Source of the DNA: Halobacteriovoraceae bacterium | Lineage (GTDB): Bacteria; Bdellovibrionota; Bacteriovoracia; Bacteriovoracales; Bacteriovoracaceae | Reading direction: 5' to 3' | Assembly: GCA_002718735.1 (NCBI GenBank) | Contig: PBFR01000019.1 | Location: forward strand, 69,934-133,933 | Length of the DNA stretch: 64,000 bases | Shown: positions 52,366 through 61,083 of the stretch, in pieces | Layout: every line of letters starts with the position of its first letter | Numbering within the stretch: the stretch's first letter is position 1 | The notes under the pieces: model-generated | Databases searched by the model: none | Told to the model about the DNA's origin: nothing | What the model saw: the letters and a program-made list of their open reading frames with translations, nothing else | Program-made: the position numbers and the translations under genes

Positions 52366-52919
52366 TACTTATGTCCGTGCCCCCGTTTTCCACGTCCAGG
52401 TCGATCGCCTCCCTTTTCAATGTAAGCTTTACGCTGTTCTTCTGTTAGAAGATTTTTTAGAAATATCATTTTCTCTAATCTCAGCTGTCCTCTTTTCTCA
52501 TGTTCTGATGATATTTCCACATGTAGTTTTTTAAGTTCACTATCAGACTTTCCAGCGAGAAAAAGCTCCTTCATCTTTTCCCTCTTCTCTTTTCCTCCCC
52601 CTTTTAAGTCCTTTCGCTTTTCGGAATGAAAAGACATGAATTCTTTCAATTTCTTAAGTTGTTCATCTGTCAGGTCTAACTCTCTAAGGATGGCCAAGCC
52701 TCCACCTCCGGAGCGTTTACAAACAAGTAAAGAGCTATCCTTCTTACCTTCCTTGCACTCTCCCTCAAAGTTTTTTCCCTTAAACTCAAAAGAGCATTCT
52801 TGTCCCGCTGACTTGCTTTCACAAGCTGCTTTAATTTTGCTCCATCTTTTTTCGTTTTTCTTAGCATGGGCCTGAAAACTTAAAGATAAAAATAGCAAAA
52901 TAAATGTCGTAGTTTTCAT
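52365..52919 (-). CDS. Periplasmic Spy/CpxP-like protein with a four-cysteine module
   Basis: 184 residues. Signal peptide MKTTTFILLFLSLSFQAHA. A module of about 50 residues follows with four cysteines (ACESKSAGQECSF, GECKEGKKDSSLLVC). The second half is helical and Lys/Glu-rich with the two LTxxQ-type motifs (LDLTDEQLKKLKEF and LLTEEQRKAY) typical of Spy/CpxP/CnrX-type proteins, and ends in a His/Gly/Arg-rich tail (RGKRGHGHK) that may bind metal. Such proteins act as periplasmic chaperones or stress sensors. AAGGAG precedes the ATG; overlaps both neighbours. Confidence 0.85.
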   Translation of the reverse strand: MKTTTFILLFLSLSFQAHAKKNEKRWSKIKAACESKSAGQECSFEFKGKNFEGECKEGKKDSSLLVCKRSGGGGLAILRELDLTDEQLKKLKEFMSFHSEKRKDLKGGGKEKREKMKELFLAGKSDSELKKLHVEISSEHEKRGQLRLEKMIFLKNLLTEEQRKAYIEKGGDRPGRGKRGHGHK

Positions 52920-53170
52920 AAGTTCTCCTTAGTTTGATTTCTTACTTCTTTTTTTCGTTTTAGATTAATACATTTTAGAACATCGGGATCGCGCCTACTT
53001 TCCGTACACACTCCTGCTACACTTCCCCTTTTTCCTTCAAAGCTGCAAGTGCTTCCTTGCTCTTTTCTCTCGCATGCTGAGACCTTGAGCTGTCTATGCT
53101 CAGACTTGGATGCTATGGCTGGCCCGCTAAAAAAACTTAAAACAATTGTAGCTAACACTAAGTTCTTCAT
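52916..53170 (-). CDS. Small secreted four-cysteine protein
   Basis: 84 residues. Signal peptide MKNLVLATIVLSFFSGPAIA, then a stand-alone copy of the four-cysteine module seen in the next gene (ACERKEQGSTCSFEG, GVCTESRRDPDVLKC). The cysteine spacing and the CSFEG/CSFEF context agree, so the two modules are paralogous. The tail is short and basic. GGGAGT precedes the ATG. Its stop overlaps the Spy-like start by 4 bases. First gene of the sigma-factor operon. Confidence 0.82.
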   Translation of the reverse strand: MKNLVLATIVLSFFSGPAIASKSEHRQLKVSACERKEQGSTCSFEGKRGSVAGVCTESRRDPDVLKCINLKRKKEVRNQTKENL

Positions 53171-53349
53171 TTAGTTACTCCCAAGTATGGCCTGTATAAT
53201 TACAAACCTATTACTTAGACTGCGAAAAATAGATAATAGTTCACATTTTTTTTATGGAAAGGATTGCAGTCGTAATTTCGACCACTTACACAAGACACTC
53301 ATTCAATTTTTCGTTAGAATTTTGCAAATTTAATTCGTATAGTTTATTT

Positions 53350-53865
53350 ATGAACACTTTATTTTTATCAGTTGTCCTTTTTCTTAGTTTTTCAACTTCC
53401 GCACTTGCAAATCTTAATCTAGTTAAGGTTTCAAGAAGTATAATTATTGACCAAGAGTCCAGCGAAGTTTTTGAACTATTCGCCAATACTTTAAATGACC
53501 ATCTATGGCGGGATGAAGTAAATCACATTATCTCAGATGGACCTTTTGAAGTGGGAACAAATTATACTGAGGATGCCCACATAGCCCTAAAGAAAAACTT
53601 TATAACCAAAGTTCAGTTAGTAGAACTTATAGACCAAAAGTTAGCCCTGTATAAAACCCAAGATGACGCTCCATTCTTTCTTTCGAGCAAAAGTGAAGTA
53701 AATGAATTAAGCGATAGAAAAACTCGCGTAACCTATTCAGTTGAATTTGAATATAAGATGACCAAACACACAGCATATTTCCCAATTCCAAAGAAAATTG
53801 TTTGGCTCGCTTATGACCAGATCATGAAAAAATACCTTTTAAATCTTAAAAGACACTTGGAGTAA
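53350..53865 (+). CDS. Secreted SRPBCC (START-like) fold protein
   Basis: 171 residues from the ATG that begins the signal peptide MNTLFLSVVLFLSFSTSALA; 32 further residues upstream in frame would spoil it. The mature part has the SRPBCC pattern of polyketide cyclase/ligand-binding proteins: VSRSIIIDQESSEVFELFANTLNDHLW near the start, TNYTEDA, and the long C-terminal helix. Probably binds a hydrophobic ligand in the periplasm. Weak ribosome binding site. Convergent with the exchanger gene. Confidence 0.7.
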   Translation: MNTLFLSVVLFLSFSTSALANLNLVKVSRSIIIDQESSEVFELFANTLNDHLWRDEVNHIISDGPFEVGTNYTEDAHIALKKNFITKVQLVELIDQKLALYKTQDDAPFFLSSKSEVNELSDRKTRVTYSVEFEYKMTKHTAYFPIPKKIVWLAYDQIMKKYLLNLKRHLE

Positions 53866-53871
53866 TTTTTC

Positions 53872-54834
53872 CTATAGCCGGTAAAACAGATGGCCGGTGT
53901 ATCCAATATAAAAAAGAAGTAAAAACGCGCCCTCCCACCTTACAATTTTCTTTCCACTCAGTAGAAGTGGAAAACTGATCACTGACAATGTCAACAAAAC
54001 GGGTAGATCATAATTACCAACATTCTCTGAAATAGATAGCCCGTTCTCTGAAAAAAAGGTTGAGCTTCCCAAAATAAATAGAATGTTAAAGATATTGCTC
54101 CCTATTACATTACCAATTGCAATATCTGTATTTCCTCTAATAGTAGCCATTATAGAAGAAATTAATTCGGGGAACGAAGTTCCTGCTGCAACCAACATTA
54201 GTCCAATAATTGACTCAGGCACGCCGGCCCGCAATGCCAAGTCAGATGCTCCTTGAACTAAGATCTTTGAGCCAAATACTAGTATGGCAATTCCCACTGA
54301 GAAAAGTCCAAACATATAAATTCGACTTTTTACAGATCTCGTAAGCTCTTTAGTTGTACTCAGTTTGACATCAAAATCTTTAGATTCCTTAACGGAGCTT
54401 CTTACAAGCCACACGGTATAAAAGATCAGTGATAGGACAAGTCCTACTGACTCCACCTTTGTAATGACATTATCTAAACACATAAGAGTTAAAATAAATG
54501 TAGCCAGAATAGCAATTGGAATGTCCCACTTTAAAAGTTGAAGGTGGACAACAAGTGGGGCCACCAACGCACATACTCCCAATATAAAGGCTAAATTGAA
54601 AATATTGCTACCAACGACATTTGTTACAGCTAAATCAGCACTACCTTCAAGTGTCGCCATGAGGCTGACACCGAGCTCTGGTGCACTCGTCCCGAATGCA
54701 ACAACTGTTAGTCCTATCACTAGTGGAGAAACACCGAAGGACTCTGCCAGGCGGGAGGAACTTTTAACTACGGTCTCGCCGCCAATTATAAGTAGTATAA
54801 GGCCTGCCAAGGCCAAGATTATTGAGAACATCAT
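53872..54834 (-). CDS. Calcium/sodium antiporter (CaxA/YrbG family)
   Basis: 320 residues, about ten membrane helices in two inverted halves. The repeat motifs are present: GTSAPELGVSLMATLEGSAD with VVGSNIFNLAFILG, and AAGTSFPELISSIMATIRGN with VIGSNIFNILFILG. These GTSxPE and GSNxFN stretches hold the cation-binding acids of the NCX/YrbG family. Exchanges Ca2+ for Na+ or H+ across the inner membrane. GGAG precedes the ATG. Confidence 0.95.
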   Translation of the reverse strand: MMFSIILALAGLILLIIGGETVVKSSSRLAESFGVSPLVIGLTVVAFGTSAPELGVSLMATLEGSADLAVTNVVGSNIFNLAFILGVCALVAPLVVHLQLLKWDIPIAILATFILTLMCLDNVITKVESVGLVLSLIFYTVWLVRSSVKESKDFDVKLSTTKELTRSVKSRIYMFGLFSVGIAILVFGSKILVQGASDLALRAGVPESIIGLMLVAAGTSFPELISSIMATIRGNTDIAIGNVIGSNIFNILFILGSSTFFSENGLSISENVGNYDLPVLLTLSVISFPLLLSGKKIVRWEGAFLLLFYIGYTGHLFYRL

Positions 54835-54996
54835 TTACACTCCAATAGAAACTTGATGTTCTCACAGTATTATCATTTAAAGAATGCAAAATATTCCTTT
54901 AAAAGCATATATAGGGTAGAAACATATTTGATAGACTAGACTTGATCATTGGGGTGGTGAGTTCAAGCTAGAACTGAACTTCCTCCCCCCTGATAC

Positions 54997-55506
54997 TTAG
55001 GATTTCATCCCTTGAATTAATAAGTCTGAAACTGCATTAACATCGTCAAGGTTTAGATCTTCCTTATATGTAGCCCGAACCTGGCGGCCAATGGTGTTTA
55101 ACCCAATATAAGAGAGCTGAGTTCTCAATGCCACTAGGGCCTGTATTCCACCGCTGCCGCTAAAACTTGATAGTGCAGCAGGTTTACCATTAAAAGATTC
55201 TCTCCAGTTCAAATCACCGCTTCTACTAATCCATGCTATAAAATTTGTTACAACAGGAGGCACGCCCCCATTATATTCAGGAATAGAGAATATAAATCCC
55301 TGAGCATTATCGATAATTTTCTTATATTCTGCGATTTCAAGTGGAATCCCCTCAACCTCAGCAGCAGGGGTATACAAAGGTAAGTTAAGCGAGACGAGGT
55401 CCAACACCTCTGACTCCACATCCTTACTCGTCAAGCTCTTTTTAAACTCATTTGCAACTTCAAGGTTCATATTATTACTACCAGCTATAATTACAATCTT
55501 TGACAT
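54997..55506 (-). CDS. NADPH-dependent FMN reductase family protein
   Basis: 169 residues, flavodoxin-like fold: VIIAGSNNMNLEVANEFKKS at the N-terminus for the FMN phosphate and FIFSIPEYNGGVPPVVTNFIAWISR near residue 75. Reduces FMN, azo dyes or quinones with NAD(P)H. AAAGGAG precedes the ATG. Ten bases after the pirin gene, so the two form an operon divergent from a LysR regulator. Confidence 0.93.
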   Translation of the reverse strand: MSKIVIIAGSNNMNLEVANEFKKSLTSKDVESEVLDLVSLNLPLYTPAAEVEGIPLEIAEYKKIIDNAQGFIFSIPEYNGGVPPVVTNFIAWISRSGDLNWRESFNGKPAALSSFSGSGGIQALVALRTQLSYIGLNTIGRQVRATYKEDLNLDDVNAVSDLLIQGMKS

Positions 55507-55517
55507 TTTATACTCCT

Positions 55518-56333
55518 TTAAACTTCCAATGGAACTTCCATTATTAATAATTCACTATATGTTTTTGCTAGAATTTTAATCTCATCCTTATTCACAATAC
55601 CTAGTCCATCTCTCTTGAACAGTGGTTCACTCTCTACATCTAACTCACCATCTAAAACAAAAAAATATACCCCATTGTCCTTAGAATACTTAGAATAAAC
55701 CAGCTCTTTGTTAGGATTGGTGCTTACTAGTGAGAAAAAAGCGTCTTGGTTGATTTCTACAGACCCTTTTTGGCCATCAGGAGAAACAACAAGCTGGAAT
55801 TGATCGAGCCGATCCTTTTCATCAAACTTCATTTGAGAATAGTTGGGCTTTATATTTTGTTTCTTTGGTTTGACCCAGATTTGCAAAAAATTAACACTTT
55901 CTTTAGAAGAATTATTATACTCACTATGCTGAAGACCTGTTCCCGCTGACATTGCCTGAACCTCTCCTTTAGCAATTACATGTTCATTGCCCATGGTGTC
56001 TTTATGCTTAAGAGAACCTTTAAGAGGGATTGAAATAATTTCCATGTTATTGTGAGGATGAGTTCCAAATCCCATAGAAGGTTCCACGACATCGTCATTA
56101 ATGACCCTCAATGTGCCAAACCCCATCCTGTCAGGGTTATAATAACTGGCAAAACTAAAAGTGTGATGACTTTTAAGCCAACCATGATCAGCAACTCCTC
56201 TGCTCTTATTTTTATGTAATACCATATTCATACTCTGCTCCTTTTTTACCTTTTTCCCACCCCAGCTTAAACTTGGAAAAGTTGTAGCTAATAAGCTGAA
56301 GGTTAGTTTTCTTAAAAAGCTTCTTCTTTTCAC
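55518..56333 (-). CDS. Tat-exported pirin-family cupin
   Basis: 271 residues, GTG start after AGGAGG. The N-terminus MKRRSFLRKLTFSLLATTF has the twin-arginine RRxFL pattern and a hydrophobic core, so export by Tat is likely; pirins are normally cytoplasmic. The metal ligands of the first cupin domain are visible in FGTHPHNNMEII and TGLQHSEYN. Known pirins act as quercetinases or redox sensors. Forms a unit with a flavin reductase and lies opposite a LysR gene that may control it. Confidence 0.9.
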   Translation of the reverse strand: MKRRSFLRKLTFSLLATTFPSLSWGGKKVKKEQSMNMVLHKNKSRGVADHGWLKSHHTFSFASYYNPDRMGFGTLRVINDDVVEPSMGFGTHPHNNMEIISIPLKGSLKHKDTMGNEHVIAKGEVQAMSAGTGLQHSEYNNSSKESVNFLQIWVKPKKQNIKPNYSQMKFDEKDRLDQFQLVVSPDGQKGSVEINQDAFFSLVSTNPNKELVYSKYSKDNGVYFFVLDGELDVESEPLFKRDGLGIVNKDEIKILAKTYSELLIMEVPLEV

Positions 56334-56440
56334 AAGACCCTCCTGGGATGCTTAGTTTGCTTATTAATTATCGACTAAACTCTTGAGTTGCAAAAGAGGA
56401 CAAAACCAAGTTACTCTGTTCTAAAAATGGAACAATAAAA

Positions 56441-57319
56441 ATGAACTTCAACCTACTGAAAACATTTATAAAGGTAGCTGAATTTGGTAGTTTTACTAAA
56501 GCATCCCACCAACTAAACCAGCCAAAATCCAGAGTCAGCCGCTCTATTTCACGCCTTGAAGAAGATTTGGGGACTGAGCTTATAAAGAGAAATACTAGAT
56601 CGATAAGCTTAACAGACAAAGGAAAGACACTTTATCAAGAAACTCAATCACTCATTCATGAACTAGAGCGAACAGTAGAGTCCCTTGCAGATGAAAGCAA
56701 AGAAGTTTCTGGAACACTTTCAATTTCAGCACCAATAGACTTTGGAGAGGACGTACTGCCAAATCTGATATGCGAGTTTACACAAATTAACCCTCAAGTC
56801 GATTTTAGAGTCCATTTGAGTGATTCATTTATCGATTTAACCGCAAATAACATTGATGTAGCTCTCAGAGCGGGAAAGTTAAAAAACTCATCCCTAAAAC
56901 AAAAGAAAATTACAGATACTCAATTCATTCTTGTTGCCAGCAGCGATTACCTAGAATTAATGGGTACTCCTAAAAGCTGGAGTGATATAGGACGCCACAA
57001 AGTTCTTTCATATTGGAATGAAAATAAACAAGATCCCCTGGATCAAATGTATCAGCAATATGGTTTTTCACCATCAGTACGTGCAAACTCATTTCCCATG
57101 CTAAAAAAGCTTGCTATTGAAGCCAAAGGCATCGCTCTATTGCCAAACACTATGTGCATAAAAGAAATTAGAACAAATACACTGATTAGAGTTCTACCTA
57201 GTTGGGGCCATGAGAAGGCTCCATTGCAAGTTGTTTTCTCGGCAAGTAAAAATCTTCCAAAGAAGACCAGGACCTTTATTGATTTCATAGCCAATAAAAA
57301 GGATCTCATTTTCTCCTAA
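56441..57319 (+). CDS. LysR-family transcriptional regulator
   Basis: 292 residues. N-terminal winged helix MNFNLLKTFIKVAEFGSFTK, then ASHQLNQPKSRVSRSISRLE and a substrate-binding-like effector domain from about residue 90. Divergent from the pirin/flavin reductase pair (108 bases apart), the usual arrangement for a LysR protein and its target genes; the effector is probably a quinone or other redox-active compound (inference). Confidence 0.94.
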   Translation: MNFNLLKTFIKVAEFGSFTKASHQLNQPKSRVSRSISRLEEDLGTELIKRNTRSISLTDKGKTLYQETQSLIHELERTVESLADESKEVSGTLSISAPIDFGEDVLPNLICEFTQINPQVDFRVHLSDSFIDLTANNIDVALRAGKLKNSSLKQKKITDTQFILVASSDYLELMGTPKSWSDIGRHKVLSYWNENKQDPLDQMYQQYGFSPSVRANSFPMLKKLAIEAKGIALLPNTMCIKEIRTNTLIRVLPSWGHEKAPLQVVFSASKNLPKKTRTFIDFIANKKDLIFS

Positions 57320-57339
57320 GTATTCGTGTCTGGAAAAAA

Positions 57340-58101
57340 CTACGACGCAAAACTCATTGTTGGCCTAGTAAATATAAAAGGCTTTTCACTTCTAACCATA
57401 ATAGTGTGCTCTTTCTGAACAGAGTAAAAGTGATTGTGAAAAAGTGTCCATCCATCGTCAGACTCATTTATATGATGTGCTCCATTGGACAAAAAAGGTT
57501 CGATGGCCACTACAGTATTCTCAGTAAAAGTTCTATTGTCTCTAGGGTCATAAAAGCTTCCGATAAACTCGGGCTCCTCATGGAGGCTTTGACCAACCCC
57601 ATGGCCTCCTAGGTCTCTTATCACTGTCAGATTGTGCTTTTTTGCATACTGTTCTACGGCAAGGCCCACTCTATTAATCTTTTTACCAGTTCGAGCGGCG
57701 TTAAGTGCAAGCTCAAGAGCAGTTTTAACATGCTGGCAAAGAGCTCTTTTCTTATTTTTTATATTTCCCACAACAAATGACTCTCCATTATCAGCAAAGT
57801 AGCCATCTTTGGATGCGGAAACATCGATATTTAGTAGGTCTCCTTTTCGCAAAACTTTAGCAGATGGAAGTCCATGAGCAACTTCATGTTCATGACTAAA
57901 ACATACAAAACCTGGAAAATTGTAAACAGATCTAGGAGCTGAAACTGCACCATACTTAGCAAGAAACTTTTCAGCAAGGTGGTCTAACTCCAAAGTCGTT
58001 ATTCCTTCCTTTGCTTCGGCTTTAAGGAACTCAAGACAATTTGCCACAATTGAACCTATTTCCATCATCTTGTTAAATTGAATCTCATTTTCTATAGACA
58101 T
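57340..58101 (-). CDS. map: Methionine aminopeptidase type I
   Basis: 253 residues from the ATG after GGGGGA. Removes the initiator Met from new proteins. Metal ligands: two Asp in NIDVSASKDGYFADN, His in LGGHGVGQSLHEEPEF, Glu in VVAIEPFLSNG and Glu in QKEHTIMV, in the usual order. Convergent with the LysR gene. An upstream in-frame TTG overlaps the ribosome binding site and was not used. Confidence 0.94.
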   Translation of the reverse strand: MSIENEIQFNKMMEIGSIVANCLEFLKAEAKEGITTLELDHLAEKFLAKYGAVSAPRSVYNFPGFVCFSHEHEVAHGLPSAKVLRKGDLLNIDVSASKDGYFADNGESFVVGNIKNKKRALCQHVKTALELALNAARTGKKINRVGLAVEQYAKKHNLTVIRDLGGHGVGQSLHEEPEFIGSFYDPRDNRTFTENTVVAIEPFLSNGAHHINESDDGWTLFHNHFYSVQKEHTIMVRSEKPFIFTRPTMSFAS

Positions 58102-58161
58102 AAAATCCCCCAAATCTTAACTCTAGAGATAGAGCAATCTTCCTCTCACACTTTAGGCCTT

Positions 58162-58920
58162 TCATGAACGCACCTCTTGTAAGGCCTTGAAATAGTTCTT
58201 TAGCCTTTTATTTCCATATATAGAAAGAAGAAACTCTTTTGGTGTTAAAGAGTAGGAAAGCTCTGCTAGATATATGGCATATTCAGAGTTCACTTGTATT
58301 CCACGATTAATAAAGTAATCATTTGCGATTGTTTCAATAATATCTGCGACACTTCTTTCTGGTCTGACAGTGTCCTTAACACCGGCATTTATCGCATCGA
58401 CCTGCTCTTTAAATGCTCTAAACTCCGTGTAAAACAAGAATGCCGATCCCACATATAATGCTTCATAAAAGTTTTGATTCGTTTTTTGATTGTTATTTCC
58501 CCCGAAATAAAAATCTCCAAATATACTGGTAAGCTTATCTATTTCGGGATTATCTTTGAAGAATTCTTCCCCAAGTAGTAGCTCATGCTTTAGATGTTCA
58601 AATTCATGAATTAAAGTACTTACAACTCCAGTGTCAATGTAGTCTTTATTTAAAAATATCGTTGAACAATCACAAGCATCATCACTGTTCTGCATTCCAC
58701 GGCTATTTATATTGGAGAAGTATTTAAACTCTAGTTTGCCAGATTTTCTCATTTGAATTAATTCATTAATCTGGTTGAGTTGCTTATCCCCAAGTGTATT
58801 AAGAGCAATTGAGAGTTCTTCATCGACGGTCTTGTTGAGCTTATCTATCGCACCTTGGTCATTAACGATCGTCATTGACCAGGACTTTGATATTAACAAT
58901 AATATGAATAAAAACTTCAA
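58162..58920 (-). CDS. Secreted protein with an HExxH zinc site
   Basis: 252 residues, TTG start after GGGAGA. Signal peptide MKFLFILLLISKSWS. The sequence STLIHEFEHLKHELLLG near residue 100 has HExxH (HEFEH) with a third possible ligand in the following helix (EFRAFKEQVDAIN). Probably a metallopeptidase, but no family identified. A CDCS pair lies just before it. Three proteins of this general kind occur in the window. Confidence 0.72.
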   Translation of the reverse strand: MKFLFILLLISKSWSMTIVNDQGAIDKLNKTVDEELSIALNTLGDKQLNQINELIQMRKSGKLEFKYFSNINSRGMQNSDDACDCSTIFLNKDYIDTGVVSTLIHEFEHLKHELLLGEEFFKDNPEIDKLTSIFGDFYFGGNNNQKTNQNFYEALYVGSAFLFYTEFRAFKEQVDAINAGVKDTVRPERSVADIIETIANDYFINRGIQVNSEYAIYLAELSYSLTPKEFLLSIYGNKRLKNYFKALQEVRS

Positions 58921-59065
58921 TTAGATCTCCCGCTTTCATTCTACAAGTGTCTTAAATCTATACAGTTTCTAATTTAAATAGAGCACCTATATAGCTAAAA
59001 ACACGCTAAAAAGAGAATATTATATGATTTTTAATGCACTCAGTGTGCCACTTATGACCGGTTTT

Positions 59066-59767
59066 TTAAGGATTGGAAGGCTGCCACTCCTTAGCCTTTA
59101 AAGTCTTGTAAGCATCAGAAAGAGCTTTGTAGATCTTAGGAAACTTTTGAATATTTATATATGTATAGGTATTTACAACGAAGGGCTTATTATAGCCTTC
59201 AAGCTGAAGGCCTTCCAATTTTGGGACGAGCAAATCTTCCTTGACTCCTGTGGCCTTTATATTCACTCGCATCACAAGCTCCACCCTGTCTGACTTAAGC
59301 ATTAAACCTTGTGCCTTATGGGTGTTTACTTCAACAACATTAAAGCCCTTACCAAGCATTCCTTTGCACAAACGATCATCTCTAATACACGCAAGTCGAA
59401 TTAAGCTTTGGTCTTTTGTTATTTTTTTATTTTTCTTCTTGTTAAGTTGATACTTCAACAAAGCTACCGGGGTTTCAATTAGTTTTAGATTTGGATACGC
59501 ACTATTATCAATAAGATTTGAGCGTGAAAGTGCACCATGAATAATTCCCTCATTGGAATTGTGTAAGTCACGAACAGAAGGAAGAGGTACGGCCTTAGCA
59601 AAGTACCCTTTCTGTTTTAAAACTTTATTCAAGCTTCCCACAAACTTTTCGGTATAATTATTAATTCTGTCAGATGCTCTGATATAACCAAGCTCAACTA
59701 CCACGAACTCGTCAGCACTAAAAGATTTTAAAGAAAAGACCATTAGGAATAACATTAAAAGCTTCAT
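59066..59767 (-). CDS. Periplasmic solute-binding-protein-like (PBP2 fold) protein
   Basis: 233 residues. Signal peptide MKLLMLFLMVFSLKSFSADE, then alternating strand/helix with the look of a small extracellular solute-binding protein: GSLNKVLKQKGYFAKAVPLPS, IIHGALSRSNL, and a cross-over region VNTHKAQGLMLKSDRVELVM. No transport genes are nearby, so it may be an orphan binding protein or sensor. The ribosome binding site is weak. Confidence 0.65.
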   Translation of the reverse strand: MKLLMLFLMVFSLKSFSADEFVVVELGYIRASDRINNYTEKFVGSLNKVLKQKGYFAKAVPLPSVRDLHNSNEGIIHGALSRSNLIDNSAYPNLKLIETPVALLKYQLNKKKNKKITKDQSLIRLACIRDDRLCKGMLGKGFNVVEVNTHKAQGLMLKSDRVELVMRVNIKATGVKEDLLVPKLEGLQLEGYNKPFVVNTYTYINIQKFPKIYKALSDAYKTLKAKEWQPSNP

Positions 59768-59976
59768 AATTTAACTTTACTCATGTTTAAGTAGACTCCC
59801 TTAGCAACAGCAAGGTAATAACGAGGTTTACACGATTAAAAAGGAATTCATCCATATTATTTTAATATAAGAAAATGTGCCTTATGACTCCAGATAAAAC
59901 CTAAAGAATTCTTAATGAGGGATGTGAAGTTAAGTAATCAATTAAAGGTGACTTCTCTATACCTGGCGGGGAAAAC

Positions 59977-61083
59977 TTACTTTTTCTTTTTAATTTCTTC
60001 CAACATAATACGATATTTTTTGTCCCCTGGGTAAAAGCGTTTTTTTTGCTTTAGGATTGCTTCAGCTTTTTCGATAAGTTCTTCATCTCCTCTCCCAAGT
60101 TTCGTTTTGTTGTATACGATAGCCAAAGGTTTAAAAACACTTTCAATTTCTTGATCAGATAATGCTTCTAAAGGATACCTCAACTCCCTAAGTTCGGAGT
60201 TAAGCCTGACGTATCTGTCGGAAATCACTCCCATGACACCTTCATTCTTCTGAATTGCGCTTAACTCCTGTTCTAGCTTTCTAATTCTTGGGGACTCAGA
60301 GGACTCCCTAATAAATTGTTGAACCAATTCTTCGGCGTTAGGAGTTTCATTCAAAAGCTCATCAATAGAGATTTTATGGAAATTTGAAGCAGCTTTAATG
60401 CGTTCTTCTGTGATTGCAAGATGTTCTATAGGCATTGTGGTTTTCTTGGCCACACCATTCTCAACATATTCAACCTTAACAAACCCTGCGGTGTTGGCTT
60501 CGCCAAGTATTGTGACACGATTATATTCTCCACCTGCGAACCAGGCCTGCATAGAATCTCCTTTTTTAATTTCTAAATCAATCAACTCCAACTCTGTTTT
60601 CCCCTCCTTCCTAAGTTTCCTGACTACTGATTTTGGTAAAGAGATTGAGTCACTATTTTGACTAATTATGGGATCCAATTGGGATTCATAGTTGCGCGAG
60701 GTTTGTTCCACAACTTCATCTAGCAAATTAGGGTTGTCTTGAAGCACTTTATTTGTTGCGGCCACCTGAATTTCACTTTTTATTTGTGTGATCTCATTTT
60801 GTAACCTGTAGACTTCAACAGGATCACTATCGTTGTTTGAAAGAAGCCTTAATAGCTCACTTTGGGATTCATTCAAATTCTCATCAAGAGACAACCTGGG
60901 ACCTTTATTGGGGAGAGCACTATTTATCCGAATTGCTTCAGTTTCCTCTACGATCTCATCTAAAAAGGAGGTGCTAATTTCTCCCTTAGAGAGCTTGTCT
61001 ATCATTTGGGTGGTATTAGCTATGTTACATTCAGTTGAAAAACATTTGAGAGAGATAGAGGCTAATAATAAGAGTTTTTTCAT
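59977..61083 (-). CDS. Secreted protein with coiled-coil and beta-barrel module (368 aa)
   Basis: Signal peptide MKKLLLLASISLKCFSTEC, then helical stretches and in the middle (about residues 170-225) a small beta module: KKGDSMQAWFAGGEYNRVTILGE..., KVEYVENG and TTMPIEHLAI, similar in shape to an SH3- or Tudor-like barrel. The last third is helical and very basic at the end (GDKKYRIMLEEIKKKK). No family recognised. Its start overlaps the 522-codon gene by 4 bases; GGGGAG precedes the ATG. Confidence 0.72.
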   Translation of the reverse strand: MKKLLLLASISLKCFSTECNIANTTQMIDKLSKGEISTSFLDEIVEETEAIRINSALPNKGPRLSLDENLNESQSELLRLLSNNDSDPVEVYRLQNEITQIKSEIQVAATNKVLQDNPNLLDEVVEQTSRNYESQLDPIISQNSDSISLPKSVVRKLRKEGKTELELIDLEIKKGDSMQAWFAGGEYNRVTILGEANTAGFVKVEYVENGVAKKTTMPIEHLAITEERIKAASNFHKISIDELLNETPNAEELVQQFIRESSESPRIRKLEQELSAIQKNEGVMGVISDRYVRLNSELRELRYPLEALSDQEIESVFKPLAIVYNKTKLGRGDEELIEKAEAILKQKKRFYPGDKKYRIMLEEIKKKK

